Notes under the pieces: generated by a model
Told to the model about the DNA's origin: nothing
The model's input: only the letters and a program-made list of their open reading frames with translations
Databases searched by the model: none
In this document: positions 1 to 7,722 of the stretch, piece by piece
Layout of the letters: each line of letters opens with the position of its first letter
How positions within the stretch are numbered: position 1 is the first letter of the stretch
Source of the DNA: an uncultured Alphaproteobacteria bacterium
GTDB taxonomy: Bacteria; Pseudomonadota; Alphaproteobacteria; Thalassobaculales; Thalassobaculaceae
Length of the DNA stretch: 38,391 nt
Direction: 5' to 3'
Assembly: GCA_902578675.1 (NCBI GenBank)
Contig: CACHDV010000011.1
Location: 1 to 38,391, forward strand
Position numbers and translations under genes: made by a program

Positions 1-900
1 TATGCACCTAATGGCAGCATAGCTAGCTGCCTTAGTGAAGGATAAAGTGTTATTTATAGCTGCTTTGACTTGTTGTGCTGTTCCCTCCCAATCGACCTTG
101 AAACTATCGCCAATTTTTTCAATTGTTACAAAAAGTCGAATAGGTTTTCCGTGCTCAACCCCATCATCATCTATCCAATCTTCAAAGCTCACTTTTCCAT
201 CGGGTATCTTAGAAATTTCAGCGCGCGCAACTCTTTCTGCATAGTCAGTTAAATCACGCATAAGTTTCATTGTGACTTCGCGGCCATGCTTATCAACCAC
301 TTCTAAAAACTGAGTTTCAGCGGTATGGCAAGCAGACAGCTGACCCCTTAGATCACCAAAATAAAGGGTGGGTGCTCTTACATTTTTCTCAATAATTCGA
401 AACAGGGTATCATTTGGTTTCCCGTCTGCATAAAGTTTAGTTGGGGGGATCCGCAATCCCTCCTGATATATTTCGGTTGAGTCGGCAGCATTTGACCCTG
501 GAACCCTCCCGCCTGTATCCACATGATGTGATGAAACACATGCAAAGGCGACCCGGTGACCCTCATGAAAAATTGGTTTTATGACAAATAAATCAGGGAG
601 ATGCATACCACCTTCATAGGGATCATTAAGACAGAAGACGTCACCTTCATTAATGTCATCTTGGTATCTAGATAGCACTGCTCCTAGAGCGGTTGGAACA
701 GATCCTAAGTGCCCAGGGAGAGTGAGACCTTGTGCCACGAGGGTGCCTTCTTCATCACAAAAGGCTGTCGCAAAATCCATATTATCCCTTAGAACACCTG
801 AATAACTGGTTCTAACAACAGTCAGGGCCATTTCGTCAGCGATCGAGTGCATCGAATTTTTAAATATTTCGAAAAGAACAGGGTCTGCTTCTTTCTTCAT
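1..900 (-). CDS. Hydantoinase B/oxoprolinase family protein, 3' end cut by window
   Basis: An open frame runs from ATG at 900 down to base 1 without a stop, giving 300 residues of a protein family that is usually about 500-600 aa, so the C-terminal half lies outside the window. The start reads MKKEADPVLFEIFKNSMHSI and is followed by E-M-A-L-T-V-V-R-T-S-Y-S, a family hallmark, then LPGHLGSVP, DVFCLNDPYEGGMHLPD and HHVDTGGRVPGSN. These are characteristic of the HyuB subunit of ATP-dependent N-methylhydantoinase, 5-oxoprolinase and acetone-carboxylase-like enzymes. The partner HyuA subunit is not visible and could lie beyond the left edge. The substrate cannot be told from sequence; amide-ring hydrolysis such as hydantoin or oxoproline is the family norm. 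The gene is transcribed divergently from the heptose genes; the 233 bases between them show no clear promoter or RNA to my eye. Confidence 0.9.
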   Translation of the reverse strand, partial: MKKEADPVLFEIFKNSMHSIADEMALTVVRTSYSGVLRDNMDFATAFCDEEGTLVAQGLTLPGHLGSVPTALGAVLSRYQDDINEGDVFCLNDPYEGGMHLPDLFVIKPIFHEGHRVAFACVSSHHVDTGGRVPGSNAADSTEIYQEGLRIPPTKLYADGKPNDTLFRIIEKNVRAPTLYFGDLRGQLSACHTAETQFLEVVDKHGREVTMKLMRDLTDYAERVARAEISKIPDGKVSFEDWIDDDGVEHGKPIRLFVTIEKIGDSFKVDWEGTAQQVKAAINNTLSFTKAASYAAIRCI

Positions 901-1133
901 CCGCCTTCCACTTCAATTGATTTTTTCATGCAATATAACCCAATAAACAGCTGCGGAGTGAAAATAAATTTGTTTACTCTGAAGTTGTCATATTAATCAT
1001 TGATCGAAGAGCCATATGTTACTTTTTAATGCTCGTTATTTTCTTGTGTCCGGTCTGATTAACTCTTGATTTGATATTTGAAACTAAAAGTAAGTTCTTT
1101 AAAAACAATTTAAGATGCTAATGTTATTCTGTT

Positions 1134-1691
1134 TTGGTGATAGATCCGAAGCTTGGTAATCTTTTTATGATGTCAAAAGTATCAAAAAGTCCTTCAGTTT
1201 TTTTAGACAGAGACGGCGTTCTCAATAAGGATATCGGCTATGTCCACAAACCGAGCCAAATTAATTGGATCCCTGGAGCAAAGGAGGCTGTGGCATTACT
1301 TAAAAATCAAGGTTATCTGGTTTTTGTGGTAACGAACCAATCTGGGATCGCTAGAGGCCTATATACTGAAGATGAGGTTGAGTACCTGCATGCCTGGATG
1401 AATGGGCAATTATTGAAATCTGGGGGCAGTTCTATTGACGATTTTCGTTACAGCCCCTACCACCCAGCCTTTGAGAATGAGACCTATGCTTACTTTAAAA
1501 ATTGGCGTAAGCCTGGCGCTGGAATGATTTTAGATATTATGGAAAAGTGGCCGGTTGATAATCTTCAATCCTTTTTGATTGGAGATAGACAGTCTGACAT
1601 TAAGGCAGCTGAAGCGGCTAATATTGCAGGTTTTTTATTTAATGGCGGTGACCTACTCACTTTTGTAGAAGCTATATTGGCATCCCGTTAA
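1134..1691 (+). CDS. gmhB: D-glycero-D-manno-heptose 1,7-bisphosphate phosphatase-like HAD hydrolase
   Basis: HAD-family phosphatase of the GmhB/histidinol-phosphatase type, 185 aa from TTG at 1134 (ATG at 1167 is an alternative; neither has a good Shine-Dalgarno). Motif I is LDRDGVLN with Asp25 and Asp27, motif II lies in VTNQSGIARG (67-75), the Arg-Lys pair is in WRKPGAGM (124-131), and motif IV is IGDRQSD with Asp151 and Asp155. The role inferred is removal of the 1- or 7-phosphate in ADP/GDP-heptose synthesis for LPS, strongly supported by the heptose-7-phosphate kinase gene 92 bases downstream. Oddity: the zinc loop of E. coli GmhB (C-P-H-H-P ... C-D-C-R-K-P) reads S-P-Y-H-P ... K-N-W-R-K-P here, so all four zinc ligands appear to be lost. 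The fold can still work without zinc in principle; this is inference. Confidence 0.85.
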   Translation: MVIDPKLGNLFMMSKVSKSPSVFLDRDGVLNKDIGYVHKPSQINWIPGAKEAVALLKNQGYLVFVVTNQSGIARGLYTEDEVEYLHAWMNGQLLKSGGSSIDDFRYSPYHPAFENETYAYFKNWRKPGAGMILDIMEKWPVDNLQSFLIGDRQSDIKAAEAANIAGFLFNGGDLLTFVEAILASR

Positions 1692-1783
1692 AAAACGCGA
1701 TAAGTTAGGGTTTACTTCATTATTCTATTGCGTGACTAAATAGAGTTCACTTCTTTAAGTAGCTACGGATTTTTTTGTAAGGC

Positions 1784-2776
1784 ATGTCCACTCAAAACCA
1801 TTATCTGGATTTAATAACCCGCTTTGGCGGAAAGAAAGTAGCTGTTATTGGCGATATAATGCTCGATCGCTCTCTTTTTGGTGTTACAGAGAGGTTTTCA
1901 GCTGAAGCACCTATACCAATTGTCGATGTTAAGTCAAAGGTAGAGCAGCTGGGCGGTGCCGCTAATGTTGCAAATAATCTAAGAGCGCTTGGAGATACAC
2001 CGATTCTATTCAGTGTGGTCGGCGATGATCAGGATGGTAAAATTCTAAGTAAATTAGTTGAAGATGAGATCCAAGGCGAACATTTTATCTTTCGAGAAAA
2101 TAATCGACCAACAACTGTTAAAATGAGAACTTTTGCTAGGGATCGTCAAATCGCTAGAGCAGATTTTGAAAGCAGAGAAGAGGTCAAAAAAGAAGCTATT
2201 GAAAAATTACTGATTGGATTAAGCAGTCTTGCAAAAGATATTTCTGCGATTGTGATTGAGGACTACAACAAGGGGTTGCTGACGGCATCCTTTATCAAGG
2301 AAATTTTAAAAATAGCAAAGAAATTTAAGTTAAAAGTACTTGTAGATCCAAAATTTGATAACTTTTTCGTATATGAGGGCGTTACTCTATTTAAACCTAA
2401 TATTAAGGAATTATCGGAAGCTACATCTATCGAGATCTCCGACGTTGCGCACGTTGAAGAGGCAGCCAGCATTCTTAGAAAAAAATTAAAAACCCAATAT
2501 GTCATGGTAACAATGGGTAAGGACGGTATACTTCTTATGGATGAAAACGAGCGCTCTGTAACGCGACCAGCCTTTGTTAGAGTTGTAAATGACCCTGCAG
2601 GTGCTGGCGACACTGTGATAAGTGTTATGGCATCTGCGCTCATGGCGGGCATCTCGCCAGAGGATGCAATGGTGATAGCGAACTACGGGGGCGGTGCTAT
2701 TTGTGAGAGAGTTGGAATACAGCCCATTACTCCGCAAGACTTGAAGGATGCAATCTGCAGAAATGAGAAGAATTAA
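1784..2776 (+). CDS. hldA: D-glycero-beta-D-manno-heptose-7-phosphate kinase (HldA / RfaE domain I)
   Basis: PfkB-family sugar kinase of 330 aa that phosphorylates heptose-7-phosphate at C1 on the way to ADP- or GDP-heptose for LPS core. The N-terminal IGDIMLDRSLFG (22-33), the glycine-rich LGGAANVANNLRALG (56-70), and the C-terminal PfkB signature with GAGD at 273-276 (catalytic base Asp276) are all visible. Length matches the kinase domain alone; the nucleotidyltransferase domain found in fused HldE (about 480 aa) is absent, so a separate HldC or GDP-type enzyme must exist elsewhere. It follows gmhB on the same strand and its stop is 3 bases from the next start, which suggests co-transcription. 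ATG start; the preceding TTTTTTTGTAAGGC gives a weak AGG-type ribosome site. Confidence 0.93.
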   Translation: MSTQNHYLDLITRFGGKKVAVIGDIMLDRSLFGVTERFSAEAPIPIVDVKSKVEQLGGAANVANNLRALGDTPILFSVVGDDQDGKILSKLVEDEIQGEHFIFRENNRPTTVKMRTFARDRQIARADFESREEVKKEAIEKLLIGLSSLAKDISAIVIEDYNKGLLTASFIKEILKIAKKFKLKVLVDPKFDNFFVYEGVTLFKPNIKELSEATSIEISDVAHVEEAASILRKKLKTQYVMVTMGKDGILLMDENERSVTRPAFVRVVNDPAGAGDTVISVMASALMAGISPEDAMVIANYGGGAICERVGIQPITPQDLKDAICRNEKN

Positions 2777-2779
2777 CTG

Positions 2780-3277
2780 ATGTGTTTTCTCTCAAAGGTT
2801 TTAATGTCCTTAACAATTTTCATACGATTTAAAGTATTAATTTTTGTTGTTACAATTATTGTGAGTACCTTTACATCGAGGCTCGACTTTACTGCCCATG
2901 TTGAGGCGTCAGAGATACGGTCTACTAATAAAAAACATTTTAGGCAGGGGCCCAACAAAGGGAAGCCGGGGATGTTTGGGGCCCAAGGTAAAAAGTATAG
3001 AACTAGGATAATAGAAGCACCTAAAAGGGGTATGATAGCGAGTAATCCACAACCATTATTAAAAGCCGCTTCCCTTGATCGAGTAGCAAGTAAAGCTTGC
3101 CGCGATGGAAAATTGCGGCGTTTTGGTGGTGGTGTGGCAGAATTTGGAGGTAGAATATATCCAGCTGCAACACTCACCGATATTGCTCGCCAAGCTGGAA
3201 TTGAATTAGAGCCAGGAATTTATATTTTCGTGAGCGAGGGATCGACTGGGTGCCAAGTTTTTTTCTTCGAGGAATAA
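2780..3277 (+). CDS. Small exported or membrane-anchored protein of unknown function
   Basis: I do not recognise this 165-residue protein. It starts 3 bases after the hldA stop, so it is probably translated from the same message. Residues about 10-32 form a hydrophobic stretch (FIRFKVLIFVVTIIVSTF) that would act as a signal peptide or anchor, possibly cleaved near V-E-A-S-E. The middle (45-90) is basic and rich in Gly, Lys and Arg. The C-terminal 60 residues look folded, with GGGVAEFGGRIYPAATL, a short helix (TDIARQAG) and IYIFVSEGSTGCQVFFFEE. There are Cys residues at both ends of this part, possibly a disulfide. An overlapping antisense frame (2773-3177) is shorter, lacks sensible composition and is taken as a shadow. 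Context gives no function beyond possible envelope association with the heptose genes. Confidence 0.6.
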   Translation: MCFLSKVLMSLTIFIRFKVLIFVVTIIVSTFTSRLDFTAHVEASEIRSTNKKHFRQGPNKGKPGMFGAQGKKYRTRIIEAPKRGMIASNPQPLLKAASLDRVASKACRDGKLRRFGGGVAEFGGRIYPAATLTDIARQAGIELEPGIYIFVSEGSTGCQVFFFEE

Positions 3278-3360
3278 ATAATAAGGCGAGAGTTTTTGTA
3301 ATAAAATTGCAATGAATAATCGCTAATATGTGCACCGGTATATCTTGGGGGTAAAGACTT

Positions 3361-4401
3361 TTGGTTCGAATTGGCATAAATGGCTTTGGGAGGATTGGTC
3401 GTCTGGCGCTGCGTTGCGCTTTTGAGGGTAGTCAAACCTCTCTTACTACGCAAAATCCCAAAAAATATAAAATAGTCCAAATTAACGAGCTCAATGGCGA
3501 TGCACGAACAAGTGCCCATCTTCTGAAATTTGACAGTATTCATGGTCGTTGGCATTTCGATATATCCTCCAATGACTCGGCAATTCAGGTTGAAAAAAAT
3601 CAAATAGGTTACGGTAGCAAGGCAACACCATCTGAGCTTGACTGGGGTAAGTCAAAAATTGACCTCGTAATTGATGCTACGGGGCAGTTTAAAACTATCA
3701 GTGATCTGCAACCTTATTTCGATCTAGGTGCTAAAAAAGTTGTGGTAGCGTGCCCTGTCAAGGATCATCAAGCGTTAAATATCGTTATGGGCGTAAATGA
3801 CCATCTTTATGACCCTAAAAAGCATGATTTAGTAACGGCTGCATCGTGTACAACAAACTGCCTCGCGCCATTGATAAAAGTATTACACTCAAAAGTTGGC
3901 GTGCGGCATGGACAAATTACAACAATTCATGATGTTACGAACACACAAACGGTCGTGGACAAACCGCATAAAGACTTGCGGCGTGCTAGGTCTTCTTTAC
4001 TGAATTTAATACCCACCTCTACTGGTTCCGCATCAGCGATTGGATTAATTTTTCCTGAATTAGAGGGTAAATTAAATGGGGTCGCAGTGCGCGTCCCGCT
4101 ATTGAATGCTTCCTTAACAGATGCTGTTTTAGAACTAGAAAAGCCAGTAGATGTTGAACAAATCAATAATTATTTTTTAGAAGCAAGCAAGGGAAGTCTG
4201 AAAGGAATATTAGGTTTTGAAATGATGCCTTTGGTGTCTACAGACTATGTGGGGGACCCTCGTTCATGCATAATAGATGGTCTCTCTACGAAGGTTGTTA
4301 ATCGTACGCAAGTTAAAGTATTAGCTTGGTATGACAATGAAATGAGTTATGCGCATCGCTTGGTAGAACTTATTGAAAAAATTGCTAAAGATCTAGATTG
4401 A
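3361..4401 (+). CDS. ArsJ-associated glyceraldehyde-3-phosphate dehydrogenase (arsenate detoxification)
   Basis: Type I GAPDH, 346 aa, starting at TTG 3361. An in-frame TAA at 3352-3354 rules out anything upstream, and a run of five G (3347-3351) can serve as ribosome site. The NAD-binding G-x-G-x-x-G is in IGINGFGRIGR (4-14), the catalytic Cys163 in ASCTTNC (161-167), the catalytic His190 in TTIHDVTNTQ, and the C-terminal WYDNEMSYAHR is intact. In the ArsJ pathway GAPDH uses arsenate in place of phosphate to form 1-arseno-3-phosphoglycerate, which ArsJ exports. The immediate arsJ neighbour 20 bases downstream, and the divergence of this protein from house-keeping GAPDH around NTQTVVDKPHKDLRRARS, identify it as this specialised paralogue rather than the glycolytic enzyme. 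No ArsR gene or arsC reductase is visible. Confidence 0.92.
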   Translation: MVRIGINGFGRIGRLALRCAFEGSQTSLTTQNPKKYKIVQINELNGDARTSAHLLKFDSIHGRWHFDISSNDSAIQVEKNQIGYGSKATPSELDWGKSKIDLVIDATGQFKTISDLQPYFDLGAKKVVVACPVKDHQALNIVMGVNDHLYDPKKHDLVTAASCTTNCLAPLIKVLHSKVGVRHGQITTIHDVTNTQTVVDKPHKDLRRARSSLLNLIPTSTGSASAIGLIFPELEGKLNGVAVRVPLLNASLTDAVLELEKPVDVEQINNYFLEASKGSLKGILGFEMMPLVSTDYVGDPRSCIIDGLSTKVVNRTQVKVLAWYDNEMSYAHRLVELIEKIAKDLD

Positions 4402-4404
4402 CCT

Positions 4405-4416
4405 GTTCCCGGGAAC
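4405..4416. promoter_or_regulatory. 12-bp perfect palindrome between the GAPDH gene and arsJ
   Basis: GTTCCCGGGAAC is a perfect palindrome occupying most of the 20-base gap between the two genes. Its right half, GGGAAC, is also the only Shine-Dalgarno-like purine stretch upstream of the arsJ TTG start (5 bases away). It could be a binding site for a regulator or affect arsJ translation; it could also be chance. No test is possible from this window alone. Confidence 0.35.
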
Positions 4417-4421
4417 CTTAA

Positions 4422-5642
4422 TTGACTGATATACGCAGTTATATAGTTGTAACGGCCTCATACTGGGGGTTTACGCTCACCGACGGCGCTCTCCGGATGC
4501 TTGTACTACTTTATTTCCACACACTTGGTTATTCCCCTCTCCAGTTGGCATCTTTGTTTCTGTTGTACGAGTTAATGGGAATAATCACCAACTTGCTTGG
4601 AGGATGGATCGGAGCAAGAGTTGGCATTAAAATAACCTTGTTTTTTGGGTTGATTTTACAAATTATTGCCTTGATGGGGTTGTCCGCACTAGACAATAAT
4701 TGGTCGGAACTATTCTCACTAAGTTATGTTTTAGTGCTGCAGGGTCTTTCAGGTGTGGCCAAAGACCTTTGCAAGATGAGTTCAAAAAGTGCAGTTAAAA
4801 TATTTGCTAGCAAAGACAACCCTTCTATGCTTTTTAAGCTTGTTTCTGTCTTCACAGGGTCGAAAAACGCTCTAAAAGGCGTTGGTTTCTTTCTGGGAGG
4901 TCTTCTGCTGGCAAGTTTTGGCTTCATCCACTCTCTCTGGATAATGTCTGGTGCATTAGGTTTGGTTTCAGTTGGCTGCGCTTTATTTTTTAGTAGTTCG
5001 GTCGTTAAACCGAATAGAAAGGCCAAACCTTCCGATATATTTTCGAATAGCGGGCCAATAAATAAGTTGTCTGCTGCCAGAGTTTTTCTCTTTGGTGCGA
5101 GAGATATGTGGTTTGTGGTTGCATTGCCAATCTTTCTCTATGAACAACTTAACTGGGGATTTTCGGAAGTTGGCAGTTTCCTCGCCTTATGGGTGATTGG
5201 CTACGGTTTGGTTCAGAGCTGTGTACCAGCCTTCATAAAAAGCTCTAACGATGGTTTATCCAATGAAGTAAAAGCGGCTAGGTTTTGGATAATCGTGCTT
5301 TTTTTGGTAACGGCTATATTGGCTTTATCATTGAATCACAGCTTAGATGTAAGCAAGATTGTTATGCTTGGTCTAGCCGCCTTTGGGCTTTGCTTTGCCA
5401 TTAACTCGTCTATTCATTCATACTTAATTCTAGGCTTTACGTCGGTCGATAAGGTGACCCTCTCTGTGGGGTTTTATTACAGTGCGAATGCAGCCGGTAG
5501 ACTTATTGGCACTTTCTTGTCTGGAATAACTTATCAATTAGGTGGATTAGAAGCGGCGTTATATGCTTCTGCGGGAATGTTATTAATCGCTGTTATTTTA
5601 ACTATTGTAATGGCGTCGTCGTTACGCAGGCTCGAAGGCTGA
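4422..5642 (+). CDS. arsJ: ArsJ, organoarsenical (1-arseno-3-phosphoglycerate) efflux MFS permease
   Basis: Major facilitator permease of 406 aa with about 12 hydrophobic segments. The N-terminus (RSYIVVTASYWGFTLTDGAL, then RMLVLLYFHTLGYSP and LLGGWIGARVG) and the middle (LQGLSGVAKDLCKMSSKSAVK, TGSKNALKGVGFFLGG) match the ArsJ family as I know it closely. ArsJ exports 1-arseno-3-phosphoglycerate, the unstable product of the neighbouring GAPDH, which then breaks down outside to arsenate. The start is TTG 4422, because an in-frame TAA sits directly before it at 4419-4421. The gene follows the GAPDH gene by 20 bases and is almost certainly in the same operon. It converges with the CoA-transferase gene, 30 bases away. 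Such a pair makes sense in phosphate-poor sea water, where arsenate leaks in through phosphate transporters; that ecological link is inference. Confidence 0.93.
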   Translation: MTDIRSYIVVTASYWGFTLTDGALRMLVLLYFHTLGYSPLQLASLFLLYELMGIITNLLGGWIGARVGIKITLFFGLILQIIALMGLSALDNNWSELFSLSYVLVLQGLSGVAKDLCKMSSKSAVKIFASKDNPSMLFKLVSVFTGSKNALKGVGFFLGGLLLASFGFIHSLWIMSGALGLVSVGCALFFSSSVVKPNRKAKPSDIFSNSGPINKLSAARVFLFGARDMWFVVALPIFLYEQLNWGFSEVGSFLALWVIGYGLVQSCVPAFIKSSNDGLSNEVKAARFWIIVLFLVTAILALSLNHSLDVSKIVMLGLAAFGLCFAINSSIHSYLILGFTSVDKVTLSVGFYYSANAAGRLIGTFLSGITYQLGGLEAALYASAGMLLIAVILTIVMASSLRRLEG

Positions 5643-5672
5643 ACGCTGTTGCCGAGGTAGTTCGGTGACAGC

Positions 5673-6866
5673 TCATATAATTTCAAGATCCCGAAGCTCT
5701 TTTATCCGAGTTTTACTTAAGCCAAGTTCGTCTAGTAAACGCTCTGTATCTGCACCAAGTTCAGGAGCAGGCTTGCGCAGAGGAGCATCCCCACCAGATC
5801 GGATTGGATGAGCAACCATTCTGAAAGTTTCATTGGGTTTAGATGGGTTAGCGAATTCGTGTATAGCGCTCCGTTCTTTAACAAATGGATTCTCCATTGC
5901 TTCTCGAATATTGTTGATTGGTGAAGCTGGAACACTTCCGGCAAAAATATTCAACCAATCTTCTGTCGATTTTTTTGACAACTCATTGTCGAGCATTTCC
6001 TGAAGAGTATCTCTATGTTGCAGTCGATCCTTAAATAATTTGAACCTTGCGTCATTCACCCAATCGTGACGGTTTAGTTTTTGGCATAGAATTGGCCAAA
6101 ACTTTTCTTTGTTACACATTATGAATATCCAGCCGTTCGCCGTTTTGTAAAGTTGACAGGGCGTTAGGGAAGGGTGCGCTGATCTTTGCAATCTCTCTGT
6201 AACAACGCCTTCATTCAAATACCAAGTGGCGAGATAATTTGTATTGTGAAGCGCAAGATCAAAAAGTGATACATCCATATCGCGGCCAGTTCCGCTGGAG
6301 CGAGCTGCTACAACCGCCGAAACTAACCCAAAGGCCATTGCCAGCCCCGTCATCATGTCAACCACGGATAAACCAAACCGCGCAGGAGGTGTCCCTGGTT
6401 CGCCAGTTACTGAAAACCATCCAGCCTCCGCCTGCATTAGGTAATCAAAGCCGGGCCAGTTGCTTCGGGAGCCGGTCCTTCCATATGCTGTAAGGTGGGC
6501 ACAAACGATCTTTGGGTTTACTGATTTCAGAGAAGTGTAATCGAGCCCTAATTTCTCTGGTACATCGCCTCTTAGATTATTGGATACAGCATCTGCAGTC
6601 TTTACCAATTCATGGAATAATTGCTGGCCTTCATCTTTTTGCAGGTCAATCGTCATGCTGTGTTTATTGGCGTTAAAGCTTTGAAAAAATTCACTATCGT
6701 CTGGTCCTAGAAAATAAGGGCCCACTGCCCTCGACATATCGCCCCCGTCTCGAGGGTTTTCTATTTTTATAACTTCGGCACCTTGATTGGCGAGATACAT
6801 CGTACCAAAGGGCCCAGCGCCATATTGTTCAACTGCTAAAACCCGGACCCCAGTCAATGGTTGCAT
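5673..6866 (-). CDS. Class III acyl-CoA transferase (CaiB/BaiF/formyl-CoA transferase family)
   Basis: 397 aa, the usual length for this family, which moves CoA between carboxylic acids through an aspartyl-CoA thioester. Visible family features are LAVEQYGAGPFGTMYLANQGAEVIKIENP at the N-terminus (split here as key parts: the conserved Gly-Ala-E-V-I-K-I-E-x-P), the N-L-R-G-D-V-P-E-K-L-G-L-D-Y segment (97-110), AYGRTGSRSNWPGFD (127-141) and catalytic Asp170 in GLSVVDMMTGLAMAFG. The tail GADTERLLDELGLS is typical. It is transcribed toward arsJ and lies downstream of the hydrolase and ligase genes on the same strand, after a 67-base gap. Substrate unknown; with the ligase next door, activation or exchange of CoA on an aromatic or succinate-like acid is plausible. 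Confidence 0.9.
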   Translation of the reverse strand: MQPLTGVRVLAVEQYGAGPFGTMYLANQGAEVIKIENPRDGGDMSRAVGPYFLGPDDSEFFQSFNANKHSMTIDLQKDEGQQLFHELVKTADAVSNNLRGDVPEKLGLDYTSLKSVNPKIVCAHLTAYGRTGSRSNWPGFDYLMQAEAGWFSVTGEPGTPPARFGLSVVDMMTGLAMAFGLVSAVVAARSSGTGRDMDVSLFDLALHNTNYLATWYLNEGVVTERLQRSAHPSLTPCQLYKTANGWIFIMCNKEKFWPILCQKLNRHDWVNDARFKLFKDRLQHRDTLQEMLDNELSKKSTEDWLNIFAGSVPASPINNIREAMENPFVKERSAIHEFANPSKPNETFRMVAHPIRSGGDAPLRKPAPELGADTERLLDELGLSKTRIKELRDLEII

Positions 6867-6933
6867 AGAATTTCCTATCGCATGTTAAGTTCTGTATTTT
6901 CGATATTTAGAATGCTTAAAACAACACTGTTAA

Positions 6934-7713
6934 TCAACGTCCTATGATAAAAATCTTTAACGCACGTAAAACACGTTCTGGTTGTTCTTTATGAGGGCTA
7001 TGACCTGTACCTTCTAGAACAAGCCTTGAACATTCAACTTTTAGATCTGTCTCAATAGCATCTAGTTGTTTCAAACTACCATAGACATCGTTTTCTCCCT
7101 GTATCAAAAGTACAGGTGCTGAAATATTTTTTACATAGTCCCGTATATTCCAATTTAAAAAGATTGGTTCTAGCCAAGCTTCGCTCCAATTTTTAAAGGT
7201 GCGGTCAGGATCATCGTGATACTTTTTGAGGCCGCGCTTCAACTTGCCATTTTCAAAGGCAAGTTTTGCCATTTCGATCCCCTCTATCGATATTTCTTCA
7301 ACGAAAACATGTGGGGCTTCTAGGATAACAGCTTCAATAATAGCGGTTGGCTTTGAACCGGCAAATATAGCGGCTATCGATGCCCCATCACTGTGACCAT
7401 ATAATATGATCCGGTCTAGTTGTAGACGTGAGATTAAAGCTGGCAATACCTTCAAAGCCTCATCGTGCATGTAGGAGCTGCAAAATCTTTGCTTAATGAA
7501 ACTGGACGAGCCATAACCGTGCCGTGAATATAAGAGAATAGGGTTGTGGATAGTGTTTGAGATTTGTTTTGGAAATTCTTTCCAAGTGGATATGGATCCC
7601 AACCCCTCATGCAACATTACCAGTGTTGGGAGATCTTTTTCCCCAGGAATGTAGATATATTCTAAAACGCCGCCGAGAATCTCCACCTGTTTCAAAGTGT
7701 ATTGATCGGACAA
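6934..7713 (-). CDS. Alpha/beta hydrolase
   Basis: 259 aa alpha/beta-hydrolase fold enzyme. The oxyanion region is VMLHEGLGS (32-40), the nucleophile elbow is GHSDGAS with Ser108, the acid is probably Asp209 in IQGENDVYG, and the base is His238 in GTGHSPHKEQP. No signal peptide is seen, so it should be cytosolic. The gene starts 9 bases after the stop of the CoA ligase gene and is therefore in its operon. The HEGLGS motif in place of the more common HGxG is seen in small esterase and ring-cleavage hydrolase groups. It may release an acid from an ester or a thioester for the ligase to activate, or cleave a ring-fission product; sequence does not decide. Confidence 0.88.
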   Translation of the reverse strand: MSDQYTLKQVEILGGVLEYIYIPGEKDLPTLVMLHEGLGSISTWKEFPKQISNTIHNPILLYSRHGYGSSSFIKQRFCSSYMHDEALKVLPALISRLQLDRIILYGHSDGASIAAIFAGSKPTAIIEAVILEAPHVFVEEISIEGIEMAKLAFENGKLKRGLKKYHDDPDRTFKNWSEAWLEPIFLNWNIRDYVKNISAPVLLIQGENDVYGSLKQLDAIETDLKVECSRLVLEGTGHSPHKEQPERVLRALKIFIIGR

Positions 7714-7722
7714 TTCAGTCTC

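Noticed and set aside
2773-3177. Antisense frame opposite the small exported protein
   Set aside because: Overlaps almost all of the plus-strand gene, which has a signal-like N-terminus and fits directly after hldA.
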